A DNA stretch of 64,000 nt, taken from positions 46,766,291 through 46,830,290 of the forward strand of contig OX419755.1 in the NCBI GenBank assembly GCA_948567375.1, written 5' to 3'. Of the stretch, positions 35,021 to 45,060 are shown piece after piece. Position 1 is the first letter of the stretch. Each line of letters begins with the position of its first letter. This DNA is from Lunularia cruciata (taxonomy: Eukaryota > Streptophyta > Marchantiopsida > Lunulariales > Lunulariaceae). The position numbers and the translations under genes were made by a program. The notes below the pieces were generated by a model. That model was not told where the DNA came from. It saw only the letters and a list, made by a program, of their open reading frames with translations, and did not search any database.

Positions 35021-35870
35021 GTACTAGCTTTGGGCTTTCTTTCAGAGCAAACTTGGGAAAATGTGCAGTCGATCCACCAAGTCATGCTCCTTGTTAGCAA
35101 AGGAGATGACTTTGGATTCTTTGATGAATTCATTGGGATCTTCATCTTGTTCCGTCCCCTTGTATTTTTGATAGGCGTATTGGGTGACAGGCAGCAAAGT
35201 CATTGTTTGATTTGATAGGATCAGTTGGGGTAAGTTTGAACTCAAAAAAACCAAGGAGCTGGCTGGAATTGATGCCATGTTGACAGCCCAGGGGTTCCAA
35301 TTCATCAAATTCAAGTTAGGGTCTTCTTTGACAATCTCTTCTCTGAGGGTGTCGACTTCAACCCGTGTGGAAGAATCAGGCTCAACACCTTTGATGTGTT
35401 CATAAAAATTCCTTCAAGACAATCAAGGAATTGTTTGTAGAAGATGTTGCTACTCTTCTTCCGACAGCGTCCGTGCTATCTTTTCTCAAACAAAATTCTT
35501 AAGAGATGCGACTTCCTTTACAACTCTAGGAAAAGTCTGTGTAATAGGCCGTATTGAATATGTCTAGTTGCTTGAGTTTTTCTTCTTCTTGGAAGAGGGG
35601 GATGCAAAGTAGCCTTGCCAACCGCCTTTGTGTTTCATTTGGTCAAGTTCTCACAGGGCTTCTTGTACTTTGTGAAGGAGTTGAAAGTCCAATGCCTCTC
35701 GTTTGGTTTTGTCAAAAGTGGCTTGGATCTTTAGACATTTGTCTTCTTCACAATGCAACGCTCGTCTTCAAACTCTCTCTTCCTGTTGTTCTCCTAATGC
35801 AGACATTCATATTGCTTTGATACCCTATTTCAAATTTGGCTTCATATTCTTCCACTTCCGAGATTTGTAT
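35021..35870 (-). pseudogene. gag: gag of element C, N-terminal third
   Basis: On the minus strand this matches 2540-3380 of element A: the N-terminal unknown domain (KVQEALREL and EVGW type blocks, about 35700-35560), the SNF-type linker, and the start of the capsid part (YKGTEQDEDPNEFIKE, open 35314-35042). Stops and small deletions break it. The rest of gag continues at 27301 beyond element B. Confidence 0.75.
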
Positions 35871-35887
35871 CCCCGGCAGCGGCGCCA
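35871..35887 (-). promoter_or_regulatory. Primer-binding site of element C
   Basis: On the minus strand TGGCGCCGCTGCCGGGG, one base different from the tRNA-Asp type site. It lies seven bases inside the 5' LTR, the same spacing as in element A. Confidence 0.85.
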
Positions 35888-36573
35888 AAAATCATGTGAC
35901 AATCGGGCAAATTTCACTTTTGCGGTAATCAGGTAAGTAAAGTTTATTCCCGCAAAGATACAAGTCAAAAATGTCCAAATACAAAGTCAAATAGTAACAA
36001 TAGTTCTTCTTGAGTTCTTCTTGAGTTCTTCTTTAGTCTCTCAGGTAGAAACCACATTCAGAAGAGAGTAACAAGCATTGATTCGCAATCTTGTCACAAT
36101 TCACACTCCTTAATCACAACTCCATCAAATCTTTCCAAACAATCTTGATTGTGATGATTCGGGCTCTCCCAAAAATGGCACTTCACTGCAAAATGACTTT
36201 ACCTCAGAATTGTGTTCCACCCCTTCACTAAATGCACAAGTTCCTTGACCAAAATTGCTTCACATCAACTTTGCAATGCACTCACAAATGCAGAATACTA
36301 CCAACACTACAATTCCTCTTAGATCTGTCAAGGCATTGCTTTGATTGCACTTCACTCACGATCAAACACACAAAATGAAGACCAAGGCTGCGGAATCCAA
36401 CATCCAACAAGCACATTGACTTACACTTTGAATTTCTCCACACACTCACAAACATAAACACAAAGTTGATACTTGGAATCAAGCTCAAGCGACAAGCACT
36501 GCTTCACAACACTTTGCTTTATCTATTCTTAGAATTATGAGCACTAAACAACAATTTACTATGAATGCCACTC

Positions 36574-36580
36574 TTAAATA
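36574..36580 (-). promoter_or_regulatory. TATA-like box in 5' LTR of C
   Basis: TATTTAA on the minus strand, between the aORF end and the last 680 bp of the LTR, as in the other copies. Confidence 0.5.
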
Positions 36581-36825
36581 GTGAAGCAAATGATAATTCT
36601 AACAAAAATACCATTTCCTAACAACTCTACAAACCTGCAGATCCAAAATGACAATGCACCTCTTCATATCTACCTCTTCAAATCTTAATTTTGTTACTAA
36701 TCCAATCCCATGTCTACTTCTTCCTCCGCTTTCAAACCCAAACCCAAGGTAACTTCACTCACTACTACTCTGTCCTCGGGTTTCACAACTCCTAATTCCT
36801 CTACTAAATCTAACATTTCTCTTTC

Positions 36826-39252
36826 CTAATTTGAAATTCCACTAGTGGATAATCTACCTAACTCCTTATCTCTTGACCTACTCTTCTCTAATACCTCTGA
36901 TGGTAATTCTGAAGACATTTGCACTCCTACTTCATCTACTTCAGGTTTTGCTCTCACATCCTTCCAAAGTTTATCTATCTCTAATTTGACTAAGTCTAAT
37001 CTAATTGTGATATTGTCTTTTACTTCCAATATCTTCCTATCTACACAAGTTCTTAGACTGATCAACAAAGCATTCAAGTCTTTGTCCTTTGCATTTCTCC
37101 TTCTCGTCTCCTCTACCAACAACTTCAACTTGTGCAACCTCATCTCTTTGATGCGCACACTGGCCTCTGTACTCAACATCACATTCATCTTGATCACAAT
37201 CTCTTTTAATGGCTCCACTCTCTTTTTCCTCTCCGGTTCTTGATCTACAAGCCAATCTTCTCTATTCATTGCCAATTCTGCTTTGAACTCGGCTTTCACA
37301 ACTTCCTTCTCCTTCTCTTTTTGCACAATCTTTTCCTCCTGATTGCGAATTAACTCTCTCAACCTTTCTTCTTTCCTATACCGCACTGTCAACTCTCATT
37401 GCCACAACTGCTTCTTCTCTTCTATACTCTCCACCATCCTATCAAGCTCTTATTCTTTCTCTACTACTCTTGCCATAGCATGGATAATTTTTAGTCTTGA
37501 ATCAACAAATTGCGGCTTCAAGATTTCAAATTTAGCAATTTGTCTTTCCTTTGCTATAACACTTTGCTCTATCAGCTCCTCCCGATTCCTTGCTTCTCTC
37601 CTCAAATTTTCAATCATTTGATTCTGCACTATTGCATCTACTTGTAGTACTTCACTTTCCTCCTCACCTTGGATTATACTCTTCTTTAATTCCGAGTTCT
37701 CTTCTTCTTATTGTGCTAACATCTACAACATAGTCTTCACCTCTGGACACTTTGACTGCATCTCCTTCTTCTTGTGCTCCAACTTCACTTATAAGGTGCA
37801 CACAACCTCCCGCAAGTACTCCACTCCTTCACTCGGAGTTACCTCAACTTGCGGAGTGATCTCCTTCTTCACCTCTTCTTCACTCAACACTCGCCTTCCA
37901 AGCCGCAGTCGCCATATAGGAATGGATGCTTCACTCCCCAAAATTTCATTCTCCTCTTCTCTTACCTTACTCAGCCCCGCTTCACACTTCACCTTTTGCC
38001 TGGAGCAAACTCCTTGTTGAATGGTAGCTTTCCTTTCTTCTTGCTCTAGCACTTTGTCTCCCAACTTCGAGTTACCTTTCTCCTCCATCTCCATCATGGC
38101 TTTTTCTTCCTCGGGTACTGATGTCATCTCCCCTCCATTGTCGCTGTCACTACTCGTGTCTCCACTTTGTAGTGTGAGCTCAGGTTCTTCATCTCTTTCC
38201 AAGTCTTTGGACTTGCCCTCCAATTCTTCCTCTAACGATGCAATTACCACCATACCTTTCCTTGGGTTTACTCTTCTAGTCTTTTGAGATCTCACTTTCT
38301 TGACGTCTTCACCTTCTCCTTGTTGACTCCTCTTCTTTGACTTCAAAGTACTCACGTACAATTGCACACTCTTCCCCGTTTGCGTAGTACTCATTGTTGC
38401 TCCTGATCCGTATTGATGTTCCTCTGCGTCAACATCCTTTCTTAAGTCGGGATGGAAATGGGACACCATCCTATTGCGCTTTGCCGCATTGAGCAAGTTC
38501 AGCCCTAGATAGAAATGAGCTGCAAATGGCACAATGTAATGTGGAGGCAATTTATCCCGCAAATTCCACACCATCTCTCTTGTTCACCCATGAAAACACT
38601 TTGCCAAGTTAATCGGCTCTCCTGCAAACATCTTATGGAAGAACACCGCTTGGTGCTTCATCACATAAGTTGTTCTCTCTGGCTTCAAGATTGCCATTAG
38701 AGCACTCATGATCCCTTGCTTGACAGGATCCTTGTAACTCTCTACTTTGTATCCATTATTTGTGCACTTCAAAGAGAAAGCATCTCTCACCTCTTGGGTT
38801 TCTTTTGCTACTTCTCCCTTCCCCAAGAACGTGGCACCATGCTCCACGCTTGCTTCTCTTCCAAGTACTAAGCTCCAATCCTACTCCGTCCAACAAGCCG
38901 GATTACCACTCTTCCCCTCTTCCTTGGGACCATCTAGATATCTACTCTTGATTATCTCAGTCATGAACCTTGGAAAGCTTACATTCCAGTTCCATGCCAA
39001 GAATGTGATCTTAAGTCTGCTCAAGACTTCAAATCTTGCAATCACATCTAACCTCCAAATCGCATGATTTCTCACTACAAATTTGGAGTTCTTCTTCCCT
39101 CCTCCCATCTTTCTCTCTTCCACTCTAGGCTGGGGACTATTCTTCCTATTGATTCCCGTATTTGCTCTCTCAAATTCTCCTCTACACACCAACCCGTCTT
39201 CAACTCTACTGGCCTTCCCACGATCTCCTGCATGATGACTTCTTAACGGCAA
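36826..39252 (-). pseudogene. LTR-encoded aORF, best preserved copy
   Basis: The pieces 39252-38881, 38847-38584, 38574-37789 and 37392-36826 all share one frame, broken by only single stops (near 38878, 38581, 37787, and several in 37390-37760). About 800 codons. Order: globular N-terminus (RRLDVIARF-type, LAWNWNVSFPRFM, MSALMAILKPERTTYVM, VPFAAHFYLGLNLLN), a basic KKRSQQGEGEDVKK stretch, an acidic middle (SGDTSSDSDNGGEM) and a long coiled coil (LRELIRNQEEKIVQKEKEK, RIKEMRLHKLKLLVEE). The upstream ORF 39608-39264 is in another frame and may be leader. No match to a known family is claimed. Confidence 0.75.
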
Positions 39253-39680
39253 GGGAAAATTGCTTATCTTTGCTTTGTCTTTAGCCCAATTTTTATAGAG
39301 TCGTGTCTTCTTTGTCGCTCTTCAATTCGAGTTTCTACCAAGAAATCACACCTCCTGCATGCTCTTGTCACTGTCAAGTGTCCTTCACGCGTATGACCAC
39401 CATTTTTTAACGGTCCTTTCTTGAATCTCTCGCTCCAAAGGAAAGTTGTAACATTGTCCTTGCCTCGGGTTGAGCACCCCCGATGCGAAGAATCCTTACT
39501 TTGGGTTGTATGCTGATAGGGCAATTCCGAGTACTTTGCCTTATGACCCAAAGCCATGTTACCTTGGGTTTCATCCCGAAGACAATTTTCTTTGCCTTCT
39601 TTGGCCATATAAGCGCAATTTGACTTCTCTATACACTTCTTCTTCTACATTTAAAAAAAACAAAAAATGTGGGTACCATA

Positions 39681-40577
39681 TTTATGGTGCTGAAATTTGG
39701 GGTCCAGGTACTAATAAAACATGGTGACAAAATGTGGAGAAAGTTCTAAAATTGTTTTTGTGTGATGAACTTGGGGTGAGGACTCAAACTCCTTATGTAT
39801 TGCTACTTGCTGAAACTGGGTTTTTGCCTCTTGAGGCCGAAGCTTTGTTCTTAGCTCTCAAATATGCCACTAAGGTCAGTCCATGGAGCATGAGAGACTT
39901 CCCTACCAAGCTTTTTGTACCACTCTATCTATTGGTTGGTATACAGATCTGATTGCATGGGCCACAAAGTAGAATGTTTCTGAGCGACATTGGAGATTGG
40001 AGCCCATTGCACTACAAGAAGTGATCAAGGAGGAGTTCTTATTTTCTTCTTATTTCTTATATCTTTTTTCTTATGGCAGCAACCCGGTACCAAGATGGTG
40101 TTCTACCAGCAGTTTGTAAATCCTATGTTGGTGTATTCTGAGCAAGATTATCTCTTGGCTAGGATCTCTATTGCACTTAGACATGTTATTGCTCAATATA
40201 GAACTAGTTCTCATAGACTAGAAGTAGAACAAGGACGTTGGCAGCAGATAGAGCACTCCATGCGACTTCCCAAATTATGTACTATGAGTAAAGTTGAGGA
40301 TGAGCACCATGTGTTTGTTGATTGCCCTTGTTAAATGCAGATTAGAGTTAGACATCCAATTACTTGTAGTGATTTCTCAACCCTTTTACAAATTGAAGCT
40401 TAAGTGTTAGGGAAGTATATGATGGAGATTAGTTTACATCGGACCAATTTGTTACAGATTGGTCAGATGCCCTAGGCTCTTGCCTAGGCTCAAATTTCAT
40501 GTGTTTTGTATTTTGTTTCCAGCCTTTTGACACTCTGGGTCTTCCAAGCTTTATATTTCATTTTTTCATTATTTCAT
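39681..40577 (+). mobile_element. LINE copy 3, 3' part
   Basis: This continues the LINE cut at 18467. Post-RT region: LFLCDELGVRTQTPYVLLL (39734-39952) and the terminal zinc-like motif with C-x-M-S-K-V-E-D-E-H-H-V-F-V-D-C-P (open 39990-40334). The first Cys of the C-x2-C pair is replaced (PKLC). The 3' UTR has two hairpins (40442-40488) and ends in a T/A-rich tail rather than poly(A). Confidence 0.88.
40442..40488 (+). other. Two hairpins in LINE 3' UTR
   Basis: Hairpin 1: GACCAAT (40442-40448) with ATTGGTC (40458-40464). Hairpin 2: CCTAGGC (40471-40477), loop TCTT, GCCTAGG (40482-40488). Hairpin 2 recurs at 40630-40647 (one G-T wobble), 47555-47572, 56927-56944 (compensated A-T) and 60797-60814. 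Conserved 3' hairpins are known to be recognised by the RT of some LINEs. Confidence 0.7.
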
Positions 40578-40735
40578 ATGATGGAGATTAGTTTACATCG
40601 GACCAATTTGTTATAGACTGGTCAGATGCCCTAGGCCCTTGCTTAGGCTCACATTTCATGTGTTTTGTATTGTGTTTCCAGCCTTTTGACTCTTTGGGTC
40701 TTCCGGGCTTTATATTTCATTGTTCATCATCAATA
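40578..40735 (+). repeat. Second copy of LINE 3' UTR in tandem
   Basis: This repeats about 40423-40577, from the ATGATGGAGATTAG block to the terminal TTTATATTTCATTG. It starts directly at the tail of the preceding LINE, so it is either a very short 5'-truncated LINE insertion into the tail or a local duplication. Confidence 0.75.
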
Positions 40736-40985
40736 TGTAGTATGATGCTAATTATAAAATGGCGAGGACCAAAGCTGTGGATAGGTTTCTTGATCAAATT
40801 GCACAAAATCAGGGTTTTGTCTCTTATAGAAAGATGGTGAAATGCAAGAAGCAAGCATTTCTGTGACTCAGGAGGTTGAGTTGAGTAGTGAACTAAACAC
40901 CAATCCCAAGGCTTTTTGGAAGAAGGTAACAATCATATCTCTCTCTATTTTGTTGGACCTAAAAGAGCTTTGTAACTATGTGAAA
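40736..40985 (+). mobile_element. LINE fragment: EN-RT linker
   Basis: The plus strand resembles the linker after the endonuclease (MARTKAVDRFLDQIAQNQ). It ends in the block 'gagctttgtaactatgtgaa' and then flips to minus-strand LINE sequence. The same linker is present again, inverted, at 41270-41520. Confidence 0.65.
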
Positions 40986-42990
40986 GGATATGAGAGGCTT
41001 GGATCCTAGCATTGAAAAGAGAGGAGCCCTGAAAGCACCATCTATTGGGAAAGCCACACCTGATTGCCTCATTCAAGAGAGAAGTGATTATTGGAATCAG
41101 ATGGCTACCGCCCCACTTCAAAAGTTCAACACATAGTCCATCAAGGCCTTCAGCCTTACCATTGGCCAGCTTTGGGAGTTTGTACTTTGACATCAGCTTC
41201 GGAGATGGTGCGGGCAAATCCAAGGCTAGATGCCATGTTGGGAGCATCAAGGAAAAAGTATAGATCCTTCACATATTTACACAACTCCTTCAGGTCCAGC
41301 GATGGAGATGGAGATGGAGATCTGATGGTTACCTTCTTCTAAAAAGCCTTGGGATTGCTTTGTAGTTTAGTGCTCAATTCATCTCCCTTGAGTATTATAA
41401 ATGCTTACTTCTTGCATTTCGCCAACTTTCTATAAGAGACAAAAGCCTGATTTTGTGCAATCTGATCAAGAGATCTATCCATAGCTCTGATCCTTGCCAT
41501 TTAACAATCAACATCATACCTCCTATTGCAAGGGAGATTGAGTTTCTTCATATGAGAACCTCTTGGAAACAAAGAAGTTGATGTAGATTGAAGAAATTCA
41601 ACCAACTGATCACTAAGTTGTTGAAAATCAGACCTCCACTCCATATAGCTCAATTGCTCATGGATAGCTTGTTTGTATGGATCTTGCTTGTGAAAATCTA
41701 GATGGAGTTTCCCTATAAAGGCTTGGTCAGTAGGTAATGTGGTTCTATTGAGGCAAGAAAGAAGGATGGGTCAAGGTAGAGGTGCATGGTTAGATTTGGG
41801 TTGAGGATCTAAAACAACAAAACCTAAGAAAATGTGTATATCATTGGATGAGGTGAGCATATAATCTACGGTGCTTGATCCACCAAAAGCAAAGCATGTG
41901 CCCTGACAAGTTTCTGGAAATTGAGAAAGGCCATTCAAGATCTTCAAGCTGCAATTGGTACTAAAGCTCAAAAGTGCTCACTCATAGGGTTGGATAAGCG
42001 ATCTTTGGAAGAGCAAGACCAAGCACTAGAATGATCTATCAAGCTATAGAAAGGGTCATTTTCAAGGTCACTTAATTCAGGAATTTGACAAGCTTGGATC
42101 CTAGCATTGAAATCACCAAGAACAAGTATTGCACCTTTACTTTGAAATTCCAACACATCCTTTGTCAAACAATGGAAAGGCTGTATGGTATTGAACACTC
42201 CACTTGAATAGATTGGTGATGTGAATAGGGAAAAGTAACAAACAGCAAGGAAGCAAGGTGAAGCAACTCCTCCAATCCTCAACCATTGGTATTGTCCACT
42301 TGAATCTTGGCCTATTGAAGAGACTGATTTTTCAAAGCCAAATGTGACATAAGTAGCAATACTTCCAAAATGTTGCCTCTGCTTGTTCCAAGTTGAGCCA
42401 ACAAGAGTGAATCCTCCAATTTCTTGAATGGTATTTCCTTCATGTTCCCATGTCTCCACAAGATTGATCAAATCAGCACCATCCTACAAAGCTTAGCACT
42501 GGAGTACTTGGTATGTGTGAGGCCATGAACATACCAAAACAACACTCTATGGGTTTTGAATTGCTATGCATTAGTTGAAAATTTCTTTTGAGTAATCTCA
42601 GCTCTATTATCTCTCAAGAATGCAACAAAACCTGCTTTTTGAGCCTCCTTCACTTTTGCTTATTTTCCCTTCTTTGCTTGCCATTGGAGAGATGTGAGAT
42701 CCGGGTCCAACCAAATGCGCCATCCCTTGAGTATAGCTTTGTTTGCCATCATTGAATTCCTCTAAGTTTCAAAGCCAAACCCCACCAAAATGCTTCTTGG
42801 TTGTGCACCTTTTTATCCCAATCTACATGTTTGCACAATTTGAGGATCATGGACTCTCAAAGAATCAACAATAAACTCACACACTATAGCCTTGGTGTCT
42901 TCTTTCTGAATCTTTGGCAAACCTAAAATCCTCAAGTTCTTCATTCTGACCAATTGGTTCTCCTTCTCAACCTCATGCTCTTACAATTGG
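40986..42990 (-). mobile_element. LINE copy 4: ORF1 end, endonuclease, RT start
   Basis: Minus strand: ORF1 C-terminus (about 42990-42570), the conserved junction TAG followed by CAATTC (about 42562), and the endonuclease open 42471-41968 (VETWEHEGN, GDFNARIQ) and 41971-41771 (GGSSTVDYMLTS; SDH appears as SNH). The linker follows, with a short GATGGA repeat near 41299-41318, and the RT N-terminus is at 41250-41020 (PKLANGKAEGLDGLCVELL). A scrap of endonuclease (FNARIQAS) is attached at 41014-40985, so the left end is rearranged. Confidence 0.8.
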
Positions 42991-43075
42991 AGCATGTTTC
43001 TTCTTCTTATTTTTTCTATTCTTATATTTCTTAATGCTTCATGCAGTTGGCTCTTTGATGATACATGCACAGAGA
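42991..43075. other. Junction sequence between two LINE copies
   Basis: A T/C-rich stretch, then about 25 bases matching the RT block before YADD (VGSLMIHA, plus strand, 43047-43070). It looks like rearranged LINE debris and holds no gene. Confidence 0.4.
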
Positions 43076-44232
43076 GGATTTGCAAGTTCGAGAAGAGAGG
43101 AGTCCCAAAAGTTTAGCAAGCCATAGCTCACTACATATATGTCCAAACACTGTGATTGTGGTCTTGTTAGAATCACCTTGCCAAGAGCTTTCCATAGCTA
43201 CTAAGAGTGCATCGTTCTAAGCTCTTTACAAAAACTATGATTGATTGAAATTTTTATAGAGGATCCAGATTTGGGAGTTTGAAACTTCATCATATGGTGT
43301 CCAAATGGAGTGATTTCTATAGCATTGGAAGTGCCTTGGGAAGCTATTTTGATTGATGTCTACCACTCTAGAAGATCACATCTACACACAAAGTTATGAA
43401 GATTTGAATTTTGTCATCTTTGGCAAATTTTAGGGTTTGAGCTCAAATTTCAACATATTGTAATTTTTTGGTTCTATGTCCAAATGTTTCAATCTTAGGC
43501 TCATTGAGAAATTCTGTAAAAGGGCTTTCTTTTGAATCACTATTCGCTGAAGTTGGAGTTTTGTGGCAAGTATCAAGTTTCATCAATATGTGATCATGTG
43601 TTGTTTATGGTGCTAAAATCTGCAACCTTTAGAGTTTGGAACTTTGGACTCACATCTTCAAATCAAGTGATCTTGGTATCATGAGAAGCATCTTTTCAAG
43701 ACCTATTTATTGCAACTGTTTTTAAAGAATTTAAAGCTCTATGCTTGAAGTTTTAAGCATTTAAATTCTATGACTGAATGTGGGTTAGAAGTTAAGCATA
43801 GAAAACTCTAGAGGCCATAATCTATTTGCTCAAATGAGTTCATTTTTGATTCATTGAAAGAGGTACTCAAGAGCTTTTGATTAGGATCTCACTTGTAGAT
43901 TTTGAAGTATTGTGGCCAAGGTTATAAATTTTTGAAATCCGTAGGATTTCAAAATTTCCATGGAAGAAAGTGCAAATTCAAAAGTTTATAACTTTGATTT
44001 ACAAGTTCAAATGAGTAGATTTTTGGTTCATTAGAAGAAGTATCTATAGAGCTATTGGTGGATATAGATTCATGTAGAGTCTCACTATGTGAAACAAAAA
44101 CCATGGGAATTTGCAATCTGTAAAATTTCCTTAAGATTTTGCAAACCAAAATTCCAAATGTTCTCCAAGAATTCATAGAGTTTGAGTGAATTAGAGGATA
44201 TATTCTCATAGTAGCACTTTGGAGCTTCCAGA

Positions 44233-45060
44233 ATGGAAGCTTCCAATATGGTGCAAGACATTGCCAATACAGATTCAAAACAACAACTTGCTGAAATGTA
44301 TAGAAAAGTAAATTACTTCCACATGGAACTCAAGAGCTTTTTTGCCCCTATGTCTCAATGCATGAACACTCTTATGGTTTCCAAATCTGCAGATGTCATG
44401 ACTGTGAAAGAATCTCTAAATTCAATCACCCTAGTTATCCAAGAACTCAAAAAGAGTAGCAGTTTGATGTTAGACTCCACGGAGTGTATGGTGGATTCTA
44501 CTTAGAAGGTTGTTTCCTTGGGAGCACAAGCCACCAACATTGCTTCACAAAATGGAGGGCTACAAGAGATGGTTGACACATTTGAGGTCAAGGTGAAGTC
44601 ATATGTTGAAGCTACTAAGGTGGCTCAAATCTCTTACGTGCAAGAGCATGAGGTTGAGAAGGAGAACCAATTGGTGAGAATGAAGAACTTGAGGATTTCA
44701 GGTTTACCAAAGATAGAGAAGGAAGACATCAAGGCCATAGTGTGTGAGTTTATTGTTGATTCTTTGAGAGTCTATGATCCTCAAATTGTGCAAGCATATA
44801 CATTGGGATAGAAAGGTGCACAACAAAGAAGCATTTTGGTGAGGTTTGGCTCAGAAACTCAAAGGAATGTAGTGATGGAAAACAAGGTTATACTCAAGGG
44901 GCAGTGCATCTGGTTGGACCCGGATCTCACATCTCTCCAATGGCAAGCAAAGAAGGAAGAATTAGCAAAAGTGAAGGAGGCGCAACAAGCAGGTTTTGTT
45001 GCATTCTTGAGAGATAATAGAGCTCTGATTACTCAAAAGAAATTGTCAGCTACTGCATAG
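44233..45060 (+). pseudogene. LINE ORF1 protein (copy 5)
   Basis: About 275 codons with internal stops at 44503 and 44809. The N-terminal half is helical and likely a coiled coil (MVQDIA, KQQLAEMYRKV, LNSITLVIQELKKSSS). From residue about 150 there is an RRM-like segment (VRMKNLRISGLPKIEKED, IVCEFIVDSLRVYDPQIV, SILVRFGSETQRNVVM), followed by a C-terminal helical region rich in Lys and Glu. This coiled coil plus RRM plus C-terminal layout is that of L1-type ORF1 RNA chaperones and lacks the CCHC knuckle usual in angiosperm LINE ORF1. It ends at the TAG at 45058. Confidence 0.75.
45058..45060 (+). other. In-frame TAG between LINE ORF1 and ORF2
   Basis: The codons read GCA TAG CAA TTC CAG, and ORF2 continues in the same frame. 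The equivalent TAG is present at 16202-16204, about 42562 (minus), 50781-50779 (minus), 53719-53721 and 62035-62037, each followed by CAA. The context TAG-CAA-TTC is close to the known leaky context TAG-CAR-YYA of plant viral readthrough. No ATG lies between the TAG and the endonuclease Asn. Confidence 0.65.

Larger units (their letters stand above)
18468..39680 (-). mobile_element. Element C: Ty3/gypsy-type element of family A with two nested insertions
   Basis: The minus strand holds, from right to left, the 5' LTR (39680-35895), primer-binding site (35887-35871), gag, protease, RT, RNase H, integrase and a shortened 3' LTR (21358-18468). Target-site duplications TTTAT lie at 18463-18467 and 39681-39685, and the LINE sequence reads straight across when C is removed. 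About 12.8 kb is C itself; the rest is a solo LTR (24769-25458) and element B (27306-35020). The 3' LTR has lost its first 0.87 kb plus the polypurine tract. Genes are broken but often less so than in A. Confidence 0.92.
35895..39680 (-). repeat. 5' LTR of element C, full length 3,786 bp
   Basis: On the minus strand it opens TATGGTACCC (TGTGGTGCCC in A) at 39680 and ends TTGTCACA at 35895. The outer edge is set by the TTTAT duplication and by continuity of the interrupted LINE, the inner edge by the primer-binding site. It is the proof that the aORF is inside the LTR rather than in the internal region. Divergence from the A copies is clear but colinear. Confidence 0.93.

Noticed and set aside
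35871..35887. tRNA-like sequence
   Set aside because: Only the 3' 17 bases of tRNA-Asp are matched; it is a primer-binding site, not a tRNA gene.
41299..41318. GATGGA microsatellite
   Set aside because: Three to four units only, arising within the LINE linker codons; too short to call a repeat locus.
43440..44230. Possible host gene or promoter in the A/T-rich stretch before 44233
   Set aside because: It recurs before ORF1 at 51707-52883 and inverted at 57036-58204 and 59336-60689, so it is the LINE 5' UTR.
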